From Tistrella mobilis KA081020-065 (GTDB lineage: Bacteria > Pseudomonadota > Alphaproteobacteria > Tistrellales > Tistrellaceae), in the NCBI RefSeq assembly GCF_000264455.2, contig NC_017956.1, positions 1,533,501 to 1,597,500 on the forward strand: a stretch of DNA of 64,000 bases, in the 5' to 3' direction. Of this stretch, positions 52,843-62,944 are shown one piece after another. Position 1 is the stretch's first letter. Each line of letters opens with the position of its first letter. The notes under the pieces were generated by a model. That model made no database searches. It was not told the DNA's origin and saw only the letters and a program-made list of their open reading frames with translations. The position numbers and the translations under genes were made by a program.

Positions 52843-53763
52843 ATGGCGAGCGTGAGCGAGGCCGGCTGCCGGCCGGTGCAGCCCAACCGGCTGGATGCCG
52901 GCGCGGCGCTGATGATGGTGGTGCTGTGCGCCTGTTGGGGCCTGCAGCAGGTGGCCGTGAAGATGGCGGTCGCCGATGGTGCCGCCCCCATGGCCCAGGC
53001 GGCGCTGCGCTCGATCGGTGCCACCATCATCGTGGGCGTGGTGGTGCTGGCACTCGGCCGCCGCCGGGGCGTGATCCCCATGGGCACGATCTGGCCGGGG
53101 ATCGGGGCAGGGCTGCTTTTCGCGCTGGAATTTGCGCTGCTCTATACCGGGCTGTCGCTGACCACCGCGTCGCGGGCGGTGGTGTTTCTGTACACCGCCC
53201 CCTTCGTGGTCGCGATCGGCGGCCATCTGCTGATCCCGGGCGAACGTCTGGGCCGCTGGCAGGTGATGGGGCTGCTGGCGGCCTTCGGCGGCATCGTCGC
53301 GGCCTTCGCCGACGGGCTGGTCGAAGGCGGCGGATCGATCGCGGGCGACCTGCTGATGGTCGCGGCCGCCATCGCCTGGGGGCTGACCACCCTGCTGATC
53401 AAGGGCAGCGTGCTCTCGCGCACGGCGCCACTGGTGACGCTGCTTTATCAGCTGGGCGTCTCGGCCGTGGCGCTGGTGGTGCTGGCGCTGGTCATGGGCG
53501 CCGATCTCGCCATTCCGCTGACCGATACGGTGATCGGTGCCATGGCATTTCAGATCGTCGGCGTGGCCAGCCTGTCCTATCTGGGCTGGTTCGTGCTGAT
53601 CTCGCGCTATCCGGCCTCCAGGCTCTCGGCCTTCAGCTTTCTGACCCCGCTCTTCGGTGTCGGGGCGGCGGCGGCCGTGCTGGGTGACGCACTGACGCCC
53701 GCCTTCGCGATCGCACTGGTGCTGGTCGCGGGCGGGATCTGGATGGTGAACCGGCCGTCCTGA
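52843..53763 (+). CDS. EamA/DMT-family transporter
   Basis: This 306-residue protein has ten hydrophobic helices in two EamA repeats (about 20-150 and 165-300), as in drug/metabolite exporters. The ATG at 52843 is chosen because the preceding 20 residues are polar and Arg-rich; ATG 52783 is possible. The gene is divergent from iclR and convergent with acxC. The substrate is unknown. Its stop codon lies in the loop of a perfect 10-bp hairpin. Confidence 0.88.
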   Translation: MASVSEAGCRPVQPNRLDAGAALMMVVLCACWGLQQVAVKMAVADGAAPMAQAALRSIGATIIVGVVVLALGRRRGVIPMGTIWPGIGAGLLFALEFALLYTGLSLTTASRAVVFLYTAPFVVAIGGHLLIPGERLGRWQVMGLLAAFGGIVAAFADGLVEGGGSIAGDLLMVAAAIAWGLTTLLIKGSVLSRTAPLVTLLYQLGVSAVALVVLALVMGADLAIPLTDTVIGAMAFQIVGVASLSYLGWFVLISRYPASRLSAFSFLTPLFGVGAAAAVLGDALTPAFAIALVLVAGGIWMVNRPS

Positions 53764-53775
53764 ACGGACGGCCGG
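53751..53775 (+). terminator. hairpin terminator spanning the DMT permease stop codon
   Basis: CCGGCCGTCC (53751-53760) and GGACGGCCGG (53766-53775) form a perfect 10-bp stem whose 5-nt loop contains the TGA stop, followed by CTTTCC. It probably ends the DMT transcript and may also block read-through from the convergent acxC. Confidence 0.7.
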
Positions 53776-53794
53776 CTTTCCGGATGTCGAAACG

Positions 53795-54301
53795 TCAGGC
53801 GCTGGCGCGTTCGGGGACGGCAAGCCCCAGCCAGTCGCGGTAGAAGGTCGGGATATCCGGCTCGAAATCATGCAGCACCGGATACCAGGGCGTCGGTGCC
53901 TCGACGTCCAGCAGCACGCCGCAGTCCGGGCAGCAGTATTCGCGATAGACCTGCCAGGCCGGATCGGGCGCCATCAGCTTCGGGTAGACCTCGTTCAGCG
54001 CCGCTTCGGTGTCACGGACGCAGACCAGCGCTTCCAGCTTCCAGTTCCGGTCATGATCGCAGAAGACATGGCCGCAGCTGCACTTGATCTTCCAGTGCTT
54101 CGCTGCATCCTGAACGATGAACAGGTGCGGCCCCAGCGGCAGCAGGATCCGGTCCGGCCAGGCGGCGCGCGACTGCAGCACCTCGATATATTTCACGAAC
54201 CGGTCGGCATCCTTGGGCATGGAGAGCATGCGATGGACGACATCCGGATCCAGGCGGCCGTCGACCAGATCGGCAACCTGTTTCGGGGTATAGCTCGACA
54301 T
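53795..54301 (-). CDS. acxC: acetone carboxylase gamma subunit
   Basis: This 168-residue subunit matches the Xanthobacter gamma subunit in length and zinc-site layout. Cys74 and Cys76 (KCSCGHVFC, with Cys81) and Cys123/124/127 (CCPDCG) are the probable zinc ligands. Acetone carboxylase converts acetone, bicarbonate and ATP to acetoacetate, AMP and phosphate as an alpha2beta2gamma2 complex in the cytoplasm. Third gene of acxABC, 101 bp after acxB. Confidence 0.93.
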   Translation of the reverse strand: MSSYTPKQVADLVDGRLDPDVVHRMLSMPKDADRFVKYIEVLQSRAAWPDRILLPLGPHLFIVQDAAKHWKIKCSCGHVFCDHDRNWKLEALVCVRDTEAALNEVYPKLMAPDPAWQVYREYCCPDCGVLLDVEAPTPWYPVLHDFEPDIPTFYRDWLGLAVPERASA

Positions 54302-54401
54302 CTGCGGACTTCCTTACAAGAGATTGTGATTTCGGGAAAATGAGGGGGCATCGCCGGGGCGGGCGCCGGGGGAGGAAGACCGGCCCGGCGATGCCCGCGC
54401 C

Positions 54402-56720
54402 TCACTCCTCCACCAGACGGATCGTGGTCACGTCGGGCAGGGCCGAGAGGTCCATGCGGTGCTTCGAACCGAAGGAGGGGATGCCCAGTTCGCTCTCCTC
54501 GATCGTCCAGTCGGCCGGCAGATCCCAAAAGCTGCGGAACTGGTCGAGGAACTTGCCCGAAAGCCCGAAGCTGGTGGCGTACATGTGCCGGACCGGCAGC
54601 GACGCCTCCTTGGCCAGGATCCGCTCCCGCTCCTCCGCCATCCACGCGCGGGTCGGGCGGCTGCGGGCGATGCGCTCGCGGCGGATCTCGGCGCGGCGCC
54701 GGGCGGTCGCCTCGCGGTCGACCTGCCAGCGGCCGCCGGCGACCTTCGTCGCCACGGCGCCATGGACCGAGGCGGCATAGCGGGGCAGCAGGGCGCGCTC
54801 GTTCAGATCCTGCTCGATCGCCGCCGGGTCGCGGTCCAGCGGATCGCCGAAGCCCGGCCCGCCGCGGATGTAGTTCAGGTAGAGATCGTGGTTCTCGAAT
54901 ACCGCCTCGGTGGTCATCGCCTGATGGTCGCGTTTGACCCGGGCGCTGCGATCGATGCGGGTTTCGTATTCCGGATGATCGGGATCGAGATCTGCGCCGA
55001 AGGGCAGGGGCTCGCCCGCGGCGATCCGGCGGGCGATGCCGGTGTCATGGGCCTCGAAACGGTAGCCGGTGGCGGAGGGATAGCCGCCCATCAGCCCCCA
55101 GTCGCTGACCATGTAGCCATTGCCCATGAAATACATGGTCCAGTCTTCGGCCTTCCAGACCATGCGCAGGGTCTCGAAGCCGCAGCCGCCGCGGTATTTG
55201 CCATAGCCGCCCGAATTGGCCTTCACGTTGCGGCCCAGATAGATCAGGGGCTCGGCCAGCTCCCAGATCTCCATGTCGCCCATATCGCCTTCGGGGTTCC
55301 AGATCGCGGCGGCATGGTTCAGCCCGTCGCGGATCGCCGAGGCGCCGGTGCCGGTGGCCGCGGTCTCGAAACTGTTGACCGCATGCACCTCGCCGTCCTG
55401 GTTGATGCCGCCGCCCTGCAGCCAGTTGGAGGTGTTGCCGTTGCCGGCATTGACCTCTTCCAGATAGCCGCGGCCGTAATAGGCGGTCGACACGCCGCGC
55501 CAGAGGGCGCTCCAGCTCGACACCAGGAAATGCCAGGCATAGGCATGGCCGGTGCGCCGGTCGTCGGGGTTCATCCAGGTGCCCTTGGGCAGCCGGAATT
55601 TCGTGCCGTAATAGGCGCCGTCATTGATCCGCTCGGTCGGCACCAGGGTCTGGGTCATCATCACCCATATGCCGCTGGTGAAGGCGACCTGATTGGCATT
55701 GTAGGTGTGCCAGCCCCAGCGGCTCGCGCCCTCGAAATCGAGCCGCCACGAGGCATCGGCATTGATGGTCATCTCGACCGGCGCATGCATGATGCTGTCG
55801 ATCTTGGCGAAGGCCGAGGGGCAGCCGATGTCTTCATGCGCATAGGGCACGTCGACGAAGGCGACCTTGCGATAGGTACCGGGGATGGTCATCGCCTTCA
55901 CCCGGCTCTGCAGGCCGCGGCGGCCTTCCTCGATCACCTCGTAGGCGAAGCTCTCCCAGTGGTCGACGCCGTGTTCTTCCAGCACCTCTTCCACCAGATC
56001 GCGGATCATGTGGCAGCCGGCGATGCGGGTGCGCTCGTCCAGGATCCAGTATTTGGTGGTGCGCACCGAGCGCTGGCTTTCATGCAGCCAGTCGCGCAGG
56101 GGCACATCGTTGATGCCGGTCTTGCGGCAGGTGATCTGATAGCCGTCGCCGAAGCGCTGGATCTGGCCGGTGGACATGGAGCCGGGGCCGACCGATCCGG
56201 TGTCGATCACATGGGTGACGCCGCCGACCCAGCCGACCAGCTTGTCCTGCCAGAAGATCGGCACGATGGTCGCGATGTCGCAGGGGTGGACATTGCCGAT
56301 CGAGCAGTCGTTGTTGGTGAACATGTCACCGGGGGAAATGCCGGGATTGGTCTCCCAGCCATTCTCGATCATGTATTTGATCGCAGCCCCCATGGTGCCG
56401 ACATGGATGATGATGCCGGTGGAGGTCAGCACGCAGTCGCCGGCGGCGTTATAAAGGGTGAAGCACAGCTCGCCCTCCTGTTCGACGATCGGCGAGGCCG
56501 CGATCTTCTTGGCGGTCTCGCGGGCATGAACCAGGCCGCCGCGGAGCTTCGAGAACATCTTCTCATAGCCGATCGGGTCGGACTGCTTGAGCGCCAGGGT
56601 CTCGAGCCCGGCATAGTGGCCGGTCTTTGCCGTGAGATCGAGCACCCGGGCCCGGTTCTCCTTCAGGGTCAGGCCGCCGCGGACCAGGCCCTCGCGTCGT
56701 TCGGACGACATCACGTTCAT
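54402..56720 (-). CDS. acxB: acetone carboxylase alpha subunit (HyuB-like)
   Basis: This 772-residue hydantoinase-B-type subunit (Xanthobacter AcxB is of similar length) carries the metal centre and acetone carboxylation site. Family segments include VLTSTGIIIHVGTMGAAIKYM, FTNNDCSIGNVHPCDI and GGGINQDGEVHAVNSF. It needs the beta subunit, which makes the phosphorylated intermediates. Middle gene of the operon, 51 bp after acxA. Confidence 0.93.
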   Translation of the reverse strand: MNVMSSERREGLVRGGLTLKENRARVLDLTAKTGHYAGLETLALKQSDPIGYEKMFSKLRGGLVHARETAKKIAASPIVEQEGELCFTLYNAAGDCVLTSTGIIIHVGTMGAAIKYMIENGWETNPGISPGDMFTNNDCSIGNVHPCDIATIVPIFWQDKLVGWVGGVTHVIDTGSVGPGSMSTGQIQRFGDGYQITCRKTGINDVPLRDWLHESQRSVRTTKYWILDERTRIAGCHMIRDLVEEVLEEHGVDHWESFAYEVIEEGRRGLQSRVKAMTIPGTYRKVAFVDVPYAHEDIGCPSAFAKIDSIMHAPVEMTINADASWRLDFEGASRWGWHTYNANQVAFTSGIWVMMTQTLVPTERINDGAYYGTKFRLPKGTWMNPDDRRTGHAYAWHFLVSSWSALWRGVSTAYYGRGYLEEVNAGNGNTSNWLQGGGINQDGEVHAVNSFETAATGTGASAIRDGLNHAAAIWNPEGDMGDMEIWELAEPLIYLGRNVKANSGGYGKYRGGCGFETLRMVWKAEDWTMYFMGNGYMVSDWGLMGGYPSATGYRFEAHDTGIARRIAAGEPLPFGADLDPDHPEYETRIDRSARVKRDHQAMTTEAVFENHDLYLNYIRGGPGFGDPLDRDPAAIEQDLNERALLPRYAASVHGAVATKVAGGRWQVDREATARRRAEIRRERIARSRPTRAWMAEERERILAKEASLPVRHMYATSFGLSGKFLDQFRSFWDLPADWTIEESELGIPSFGSKHRMDLSALPDVTTIRLVEE

Positions 56721-56770
56721 CTGATGCAGGTCCTTCGTCTGATGAGGTTTTTCAGGGAAGCGGGTGTCGG

Positions 56771-58948
56771 TCAGCCGCGGCCGGTCTCGATCAGGTGGAA
56801 CAGCCGGTGGCCGTCGAGCCGGGTGGCGAAACCGCGGGGCAGCACGAAGGTCGTGGCCGGGCTTTCGATGATGGCGGGCCCCTCGATCCGGTTGCCGGCC
56901 TTCAGGTCTTCCATCCGCCAGATGGTCGCGTCTTCCCAGCGGCCGCTGCGATAGAAGCGGCGGGTGCCGAGGCGTGCGCTTTCGGGCGGCACCGGCCCGG
57001 CCTCGGGCTCTTCCGGCAGGACCGGCTTGGTGGTGGTGACCACGCCGCGCATGATCGCACCGGTGACGCTGAAGCCGAGTTCGGGCGAACGGGCGGCATC
57101 GGCATAGACCCGGGCATAGGTCTCATCGAATGCATCGACCAGCGCATCCCAATCCGCGGGCGTGGCGGCGCTGGTGATCGGCGAGATGATCTCCAGATCG
57201 TTGAGCTGCCCCAGATACTGCATGCGATAGCCCGGCCGGAGCATCACGTCTTCCGGCTTGAAGCCGTTGATCGCGAACTCTTCGATCACCCGGTCGGCCA
57301 GCTCCGCCCAGGCCTGTTGAAGCGTGGCGCAGGCGCGGGTCTTGGCCTCGTCGTCGGCGACGGCCGGGATCGCCACGTCGACGCTCTTGTCATAGCGGTA
57401 TTCGAAATCGGCAGTGGCACAGCCGAAAGCCGAGAAACCCGCCGCCCAGGCCGGAACGACCACATCCCGGAAGCCCAGCCCTTCGGTATAGCCATAGGTG
57501 TGCACCGGACCGGCGCCGCCATAGGAGAAGCACACGAAATCGCCCGGGCTGTAGCCCTTGGCGCTGATCGTCGCCCGGAGATAGTCGCGGAGCGACAGAT
57601 CGAGCAGTTCGATCACCCCGGCGGCTGCGGCTTCGACCGTCAGCCCCAGCGGTTCGGCAAGCTGGTGGCGGATCGCCTCATGCGCGCGGGCGACATCCAG
57701 CTTGACCGCCCCGCCCAGGAAGTTGTCGGGGTTGAGATAGCCCAGCACCACATGACAGTCCGAGACGGTGACCGTGTCGATGCCGCTCTCGGCCCAGCAC
57801 ACGCCCACCCGATAGCCGGCACTGTCGGGGCCGAGCTTGATCGCGCCGGTATGGGGGTCGAGCCGCACGAAACTGCCGGCGCCGGCGCCCACCGAGTCCA
57901 TCGCCACCAGCGGCAGCGACAGCACCAGACGGGCCATGTCGGGGTCGGAAGCGATGGCGAAATTGCCCTTGGTGATCAGGGCCATATCGAAGCTGGTGCC
58001 ACCGATGTCGGAACAGGCGATGTTGTCATAGCCCAGCATCTGGCCCAGGAAGCGCGCGCCGATCACCCCGCCGATCGGCCCCGAGACCAGGGTCCGGGCC
58101 AGTTCCTTGGCCTTCCAGCTGATCGTGCCGCCATGGCTGGCCATGACCCGCAGATCGAACCGGCCGCCGACCTCGCGCATCCGGTCGCTGATCTTCGTCA
58201 GTGTGCGGCGCGAGGGCTCCGCCGCATAGGCCTCCAGAATGGTGGTGTTGGTGCGGTGGCTTTCCTTGCGCACCGGGTAGTAGTCGACCGAGGCGAAGAC
58301 CGGCACATCCGCGCCCAGCTCGCGGGTGACCTCGATCGCGATGTCGCGGACGCGCCGCTCGTGGGTGCCGTTCTTGTAGGAATGCAGCAGGCTGATCACC
58401 AGCGCCTTCGCCCCCGCCGAGACCAGCTCGCGGACGGCGGTGCGGACCTCGTCTTCCCGCAGCGGGATGACCACCTGGCCCTGGCTGTCGATCCGCTCGG
58501 TCACACCGCGGGTCCGCTCGGGCGGCACCAGGGGCTGGTCGTAGCGGTGGGTGTTCAGGTGAATGCGGTCTTCGAAACCATAGCCCAGATAGCTCTGGAT
58601 CGCCCGGCCCATGCGGTGATGGTCTTCAAGCCCGCGATTGACGATCAGCCCGACCTCCAGCCCCTTGCGCTGAACCACGCGGTTCAGCATCGCGGTGCCG
58701 GAATAGACGCAGGTGACGAGTTCGTCATAGACCTCTTCCACCCCGCGCGACCATTGCTCCAGCGCGTCGGCGGAGCTTTCCATCACCGCGCGGGCCTCGT
58801 CCTCGGGATTGCTCTGCGCCTTGCCGACCACGAAATGGCCGTCGGCGCGCACGAAGAAGGTGTCGGTCATCGTGCCGCCGGCATCGATGCCCATCACCTG
58901 CACCGGAACCGGGGTCCGGGCGTCCTCCGTCGTCTGTGCGCGTGTCAT
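56771..58948 (-). CDS. acxA: acetone carboxylase beta subunit (HyuA-like)
   Basis: This 725-residue hydantoinase-A-type subunit starts with the ATP-binding VMGIDAGGTMTDTFF (about 18-32) and includes CSDIGGTSFDMAL and SYGGAGPVHTYGY. It activates acetone and bicarbonate by ATP-dependent phosphorylation for the alpha subunit. The ATG at 58948 has GGGAGGA 4-5 nt upstream and gives family length; the frame open to 59911 upstream is non-coding. A consensus sigma-54 promoter lies 62 bp before the start, and the activator gene is divergent. Confidence 0.94.
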   Translation of the reverse strand: MTRAQTTEDARTPVPVQVMGIDAGGTMTDTFFVRADGHFVVGKAQSNPEDEARAVMESSADALEQWSRGVEEVYDELVTCVYSGTAMLNRVVQRKGLEVGLIVNRGLEDHHRMGRAIQSYLGYGFEDRIHLNTHRYDQPLVPPERTRGVTERIDSQGQVVIPLREDEVRTAVRELVSAGAKALVISLLHSYKNGTHERRVRDIAIEVTRELGADVPVFASVDYYPVRKESHRTNTTILEAYAAEPSRRTLTKISDRMREVGGRFDLRVMASHGGTISWKAKELARTLVSGPIGGVIGARFLGQMLGYDNIACSDIGGTSFDMALITKGNFAIASDPDMARLVLSLPLVAMDSVGAGAGSFVRLDPHTGAIKLGPDSAGYRVGVCWAESGIDTVTVSDCHVVLGYLNPDNFLGGAVKLDVARAHEAIRHQLAEPLGLTVEAAAAGVIELLDLSLRDYLRATISAKGYSPGDFVCFSYGGAGPVHTYGYTEGLGFRDVVVPAWAAGFSAFGCATADFEYRYDKSVDVAIPAVADDEAKTRACATLQQAWAELADRVIEEFAINGFKPEDVMLRPGYRMQYLGQLNDLEIISPITSAATPADWDALVDAFDETYARVYADAARSPELGFSVTGAIMRGVVTTTKPVLPEEPEAGPVPPESARLGTRRFYRSGRWEDATIWRMEDLKAGNRIEGPAIIESPATTFVLPRGFATRLDGHRLFHLIETGRG

Positions 58949-59009
58949 GTGTCCTCCCAGGATCTGTCGTTGGCGGGGGCGATCGGCGTCGCCCTCGGAA
59001 GACATGAAT

Positions 59010-59025
59010 GGCAAGCGGCGTGCCA
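59010..59025 (-). promoter_or_regulatory. sigma-54 (-24/-12) promoter of acxABC
   Basis: On the minus strand TGGCACGCCGCTTGCC matches the sigma-54 consensus (GG-N10-GC, TGGCAC-N5-TTGC) exactly. The expected start point near 59000 gives a leader of about 50 nt before the acxA ATG at 58948. The divergent gene codes for a sigma-54 activator, making function very likely. Confidence 0.88.
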
Positions 59026-59115
59026 GACGGGCGAAATCTTCGCAAAGCCTTATGGCATATCGGATTGCGGATTCTGTTGCGGTGCCGTTTCGCGGCCGCA
59101 CCGGTCGCGTGCGGC

Positions 59116-59152
59116 CGTCCGGATGTCGGTCGGGCGTCCGGAAACCGGACGC
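59116..59152. promoter_or_regulatory. upstream activator site for the acx sigma-54 regulator
   Basis: A perfect 19-bp palindrome GCGTCCGG-AAA-CCGGACGC (59134-59152) lies about 110 bp upstream of the -24 element, with an extra CGTCCGGA half-site at 59116-59123. Position and symmetry fit an enhancer-binding-protein site. It is also about 110 bp before the activator's own ATG, allowing autoregulation. Confidence 0.65.
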
Positions 59153-59264
59153 CTCTCGCGCGGATGGGGGCGTCCTGCGGTATCGAGGCGGGTGGACAGG
59201 TCGTGGGAGAGTGGTGCAAGCTGCTGTCCCAACGATAAAAATCCGTGTTGGGGAGGACGCCGTC

Positions 59265-61199
59265 ATGCAAGGGGAAACCCAACCCCCGGGCGATCCGCCG
59301 TCCGTGCCGTCGGTTTTCGACGCCTGGGAGACGCTGGTCACCGGTGATGCCCGCGCCGTCGCCGGCGTGCGGGATCTGGTCGAAAACAGCTGGCGCCGCT
59401 GCCTGAAGACCGGCGTCGACCCCGCCGGACGCGAGGCGCCGCTGGTCTGTTCCGAAGACCGGCTGGGCCTGCGCCGGGAGCGTGCCGAGGATCTGCGCGG
59501 CGCCGCCGCCCCGGTGATGGGCGATGCCCGCGCCTTCCTGGCCGAGACCGGCACCATGATGGTGCTGGCCGATCCCGACGGGGTGGTGCTGGATGTCGAA
59601 GGCGATGGCCGCACCCGCGACCGGGGCGAGGTGATCCGCCTGATGCCGGGCGCCGACTGGACCGAGACCGCAAGCGGCACCAATGCGATCGGCACGGCGC
59701 TGGCCCTGGGGGCGCCCGTGCAGATCCATGCGGTGGAGCATTTCTGCGCCGGCATCAAGCAATGGACCTGTTCGGCGGCGGTGATCCGCGATCCGGTGGA
59801 CCGCACGGCGCTTGGCGTACTGGACATCTCAGGGCTTTCGGGCGCCCATAACGCCCATTGCCTGGCGCTGGCGGTAACGGCGGCGGGGCGGATCGAGGGG
59901 CGGATCGCCAAGCGCGATCTGAACCTGCGCGCCCGGCTGATCGAGGCGGTGTTGAGCGAGGAGCGCTGGCCGATGGACCGGCTGGTGGTTTTCGATCATC
60001 GCGGCCGGCCGGTGCGGATCGGCGATCGCGCCCGGCGGCTGCTGAAGGAGATGGCGCTGGATCCGGCACGGACCGGCACCGGCGGCGCGGCGCTGCCCGA
60101 CTGGCTGAAGATTGAAGCCGCCGAGCCGGTTTTCGATGCTGCGCGCCGGATCGGGGCGGTCTGCGTGGTGCCGCAGGGCCGACCGCATTTGCCCGGCGGG
60201 GCGCGGGCGCGCGATCTGACCCCGCCCCCGATCTGCGAGCGGCCGGCCGACCCCTTCGACGAGGTGATCGGCGACAGCCCGCCGATGATCAAGGCCAAGG
60301 CCACCGCCCGGCGCTTGGCCGGGGTGGAGGTGCCGGTTCTGCTGACCGGCCCTACGGGCACCGGCAAGGAGGTCTTCGCCCGGGCGATCCATCGGGCGAG
60401 TGCGATGGGGCAGGGCGCGTTCGTCGCGGTCAATTGCGGCGCGCTGGCCCGCGATCTGCTGGCGACGGAGCTGTTCGGCTATGCCGAGGGCGCCTTCACC
60501 GGCGCGCGCAAGGGCGGCATGGCCGGCAAGTTCGAGGCGGCCCATGACGGCACGCTGTTCCTGGACGAGATCGGCGAGATGCCGGCCGAGCTGCAGGCCC
60601 ATCTGCTGCGCGTGCTGGAGCAGGGGGCGGTGGTGCGGGTGGGGGAGGCGCATGAGCGGCCAGTCCGCGTGCGGCTGATCGCCGCCACCCATCGCGACCT
60701 GCCGGCCGAGGTCGCGGCCGGACGCTTCCGCGCCGATCTCTATTTCCGGATCGCGGTGACGGCCATCACCCTGCCGCCGCTGGCCGAACGCGGCCCCGAC
60801 ATCGCCCGGCTGGCCTGTCATTTCGCCGCGTCGGCCGCCCGGCGCCACGGGCTGGTCCGCCATCCGCCCGCGGACGAGGCGCTGGCCAGGCTCGCCACCC
60901 ATGACTGGCCCGGCAATGTCCGCGAGTTGCGCAATGTGATCGAACAGGCGACCATCCTGACCCTCGCCGACCGGATCGAGGCCGCCGATCTGCCGGCCAC
61001 GATCGGGGCCGGCCATGTCCTGCGGCCGCAGCCGGCAGAGACGGCGGTCAGCCTGGACGAGGCCGAGGTTCAGGCGATCCTGGCCGCGGCGACCGAAACC
61101 GGCTGGAACCTTGCCGCGACCGCCCGCCGGCTGGGCATCGCCAAGAGCACGCTTTACGAGAAGTTGCGCCGCCACGGCATCCGGCGGCCGGGCGGCTGA
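59265..61199 (+). CDS. acxR: sigma-54-dependent activator of acetone carboxylase (AcoR/AcxR family)
   Basis: This 644-residue regulator has an N-terminal GAF-type sensor (about 85-230, [19 protein letters not shown]), a central AAA+ domain (Walker [16 protein letters not shown] near 360, sigma-54 contact GAFTGA near 408, Walker [11 protein letters not shown]) and a C-terminal Fis-type HTH (about 600-640, [20 protein letters not shown]). It should activate acxABC with RNA polymerase-sigma54 when acetone or a related inducer is present. The ATG at 59265 has GGGGAGGA 7 nt upstream. Confidence 0.93.
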   Translation: MQGETQPPGDPPSVPSVFDAWETLVTGDARAVAGVRDLVENSWRRCLKTGVDPAGREAPLVCSEDRLGLRRERAEDLRGAAAPVMGDARAFLAETGTMMVLADPDGVVLDVEGDGRTRDRGEVIRLMPGADWTETASGTNAIGTALALGAPVQIHAVEHFCAGIKQWTCSAAVIRDPVDRTALGVLDISGLSGAHNAHCLALAVTAAGRIEGRIAKRDLNLRARLIEAVLSEERWPMDRLVVFDHRGRPVRIGDRARRLLKEMALDPARTGTGGAALPDWLKIEAAEPVFDAARRIGAVCVVPQGRPHLPGGARARDLTPPPICERPADPFDEVIGDSPPMIKAKATARRLAGVEVPVLLTGPTGTGKEVFARAIHRASAMGQGAFVAVNCGALARDLLATELFGYAEGAFTGARKGGMAGKFEAAHDGTLFLDEIGEMPAELQAHLLRVLEQGAVVRVGEAHERPVRVRLIAATHRDLPAEVAAGRFRADLYFRIAVTAITLPPLAERGPDIARLACHFAASAARRHGLVRHPPADEALARLATHDWPGNVRELRNVIEQATILTLADRIEAADLPATIGAGHVLRPQPAETAVSLDEAEVQAILAAATETGWNLAATARRLGIAKSTLYEKLRRHGIRRPGG

Positions 61200-61205
61200 C
61201 GAGGC

Positions 61206-61682
61206 TCAGGGCAGGTCGGCCGGATCGTCGATGACCTTGCGGAAATGATGCACCCAGAGCTTGCGGGCGATGGCGGCATCCGGATCGGCCGACGAACCGC
61301 GGACCGCGAAGCTGAGCAGGGTGGGGTGCAGCCCGGCATCGAACAGCCGGAAGCCCGCGGCCATCACGCAGGTATCCGCCTGGATGCCGGCCACCAGCAC
61401 CTGTGCGGGTTTCAGCGCCGCCAGATGCCGGATGGCGGCATCGGGCGGCAGATAGCCATGTTTCACGAACACCCGGTCGACCGGAACCAGGCAGCGGTCG
61501 CTGGTCCGCGGTGTCCAGCCGACCTGCGCCGCGAACGGCACCTGTGTCTCGTCGTGGAGTTCGATGGTGGCGACCGACGGGTAGCGGCGGGCAAGGGCGG
61601 CGATCCGGTCGACCAGCGCGGCCGAGGGTGCAAAGGTTTCCTGGACGTCGACGACGAGCAGGGCGGCGGACGGGTTGGACAT
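61206..61682 (-). CDS. isochorismatase-like cysteine hydrolase
   Basis: This 158-residue alpha/beta protein has the triad Asp (LLVVDVQETF, about residue 12), Lys (VFVKHGY, about 73) and Cys (VAGIQADTCVMAAG, about 105). It is shorter than most members (180-220), with a compact end. Relatives include nicotinamidases and N-carbamoyl hydrolases; the substrate is unknown. It converges on acxR with 6 bp between stops. The start at 61682 begins the first beta-strand; the longer open frame lacks family features. Confidence 0.85.
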   Translation of the reverse strand: MSNPSAALLVVDVQETFAPSAALVDRIAALARRYPSVATIELHDETQVPFAAQVGWTPRTSDRCLVPVDRVFVKHGYLPPDAAIRHLAALKPAQVLVAGIQADTCVMAAGFRLFDAGLHPTLLSFAVRGSSADPDAAIARKLWVHHFRKVIDDPADLP

Positions 61683-61783
61683 GTTGACGGCCGTTGATCT
61701 TTCTGCACTCTGGGCGGGTGTTCGACCGTGCGATGATCGGCTAATGAGCGCGGAGCTGTAAACCCGGGGGACGTGCCATTTCC

Positions 61784-62737
61784 GTGACGACGACATCATC
61801 GGCCGATCAGGCCCCGGACGCACCCCCGGCATCCGCTACCCCTGTGACGGTCGATCGCCTGGCACTGCGGGAGCGGGTGGCCCGGGCCGCGATCATCTCG
61901 GCCCTGCCGATGCTGGCGCTGACCGCGGTGGCGGCCTTCGGCTCGTCCTCGGTGGCGCTTCTGGCCGATTTCCTGCTGTCGATGCTCGATACCGCCTCGC
62001 TGGCGGTGGCCTGGACGGTGGCCCGGCTTGCGCGGCAGGGGCGGCCGATCCGCCTGGAACACGGGCTGGAGCGGCTGGAAAGCCTGGCGGCGGCCGGGAC
62101 CGGCATCTTCCTGGTGCTGTCGATGATGCTGGTGATCACGCTGGCGGTGATCGATCTGGTCGAAGGGGCATCGGCGCCGACCGGCCCGGCGGTGGCGTTG
62201 GGGCTTGCGGTCAACGGCGTCTATCTGGTGGTCAACGCCACCATCCTCGCCCGGTTGCGCCGGGCAGTGACATCCGACCCGTCGCCCTTGCTGAAGGCGC
62301 AGGCCCGCCTGTTCGTCGACAAGGTCACGTCGAACCTGCTGATGGTGGTGGCACTGGGCCTGGGTTGGGCGATGGCCGGCCATCCGGCCGGGGGCTGGAT
62401 CGATCCCGTCGCCAGCCTGCTGATCGTGGCCTCCATGGCCTGGTGGGGGTTCCAGATCATGCGCAATGCGCTGGGCGAGCTGATCGACGCCGCCTGCGGC
62501 GAAGAGGTCCACATGCCGGTGGTGACGGCGCTGGGCCGGCATTTCGACCTGTATGACGATCTGGGCCGCATCCGGACCCGGCGGGCCGGCGGTCAGGCGG
62601 TGGTGGAGATCGAGCTTGGGTTCGCCGCGGATCTCTCGATCGGCGAGATCGCCGCCCGCAGCCGCCGGATCGGCGCAGAGATCGAGGCGATGGTTCCGGC
62701 GAGCCGTGTGACCATTCATCCCTTCGCCGTCGACTGA
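61784..62737 (+). CDS. cation diffusion facilitator-like transporter with altered metal site
   Basis: This 317-residue protein has six hydrophobic helices and a C-terminal CDF domain (about 225-317). The usual first-site ligands are displaced: helix 2 reads [15 protein letters not shown], with only the later Asp of DxxxD at its place, and helix 5 reads LFVDKVTSN where FieF has HxxxD. It may use another ion or have lost transport. The GTG start has no strong Shine-Dalgarno. It is divergent from the isochorismatase-like gene. Confidence 0.82.
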   Translation: MTTTSSADQAPDAPPASATPVTVDRLALRERVARAAIISALPMLALTAVAAFGSSSVALLADFLLSMLDTASLAVAWTVARLARQGRPIRLEHGLERLESLAAAGTGIFLVLSMMLVITLAVIDLVEGASAPTGPAVALGLAVNGVYLVVNATILARLRRAVTSDPSPLLKAQARLFVDKVTSNLLMVVALGLGWAMAGHPAGGWIDPVASLLIVASMAWWGFQIMRNALGELIDAACGEEVHMPVVTALGRHFDLYDDLGRIRTRRAGGQAVVEIELGFAADLSIGEIAARSRRIGAEIEAMVPASRVTIHPFAVD

Positions 62738-62944
62738 TCGGGGGCTGTTGCACTTTGACGCGGTGCGGTAATCTTTTTCGCATTTGCGGTAGATATACCC
62801 TCGCATATTCCGCGGAAAATCACCGGCATAAAAGATCATTGCGCGTGCCCGGGGTGGCGGTAACACTGTTTTCAGAAGAACGAGGTGACGGCCATACGCG
62901 ATGCCGTCCCCGCCCGCGAGGAAACCCCAGCCGAAGAGGGCCGC

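Noticed and set aside
54459-56954. Long plus-strand open frames opposite acxB and acxA (also 56795-59347)
   Set aside because: They are mirror frames of acetone carboxylase subunits. No ribosome-binding logic or domains.
59228-59252. Inverted pair CCCAAC ... GTTGGG before acxR
   Set aside because: Arms are only 6 bp with a 13-nt spacer, and the right arm is the Shine-Dalgarno region. Likely coincidence compared with the 19-bp palindrome upstream.
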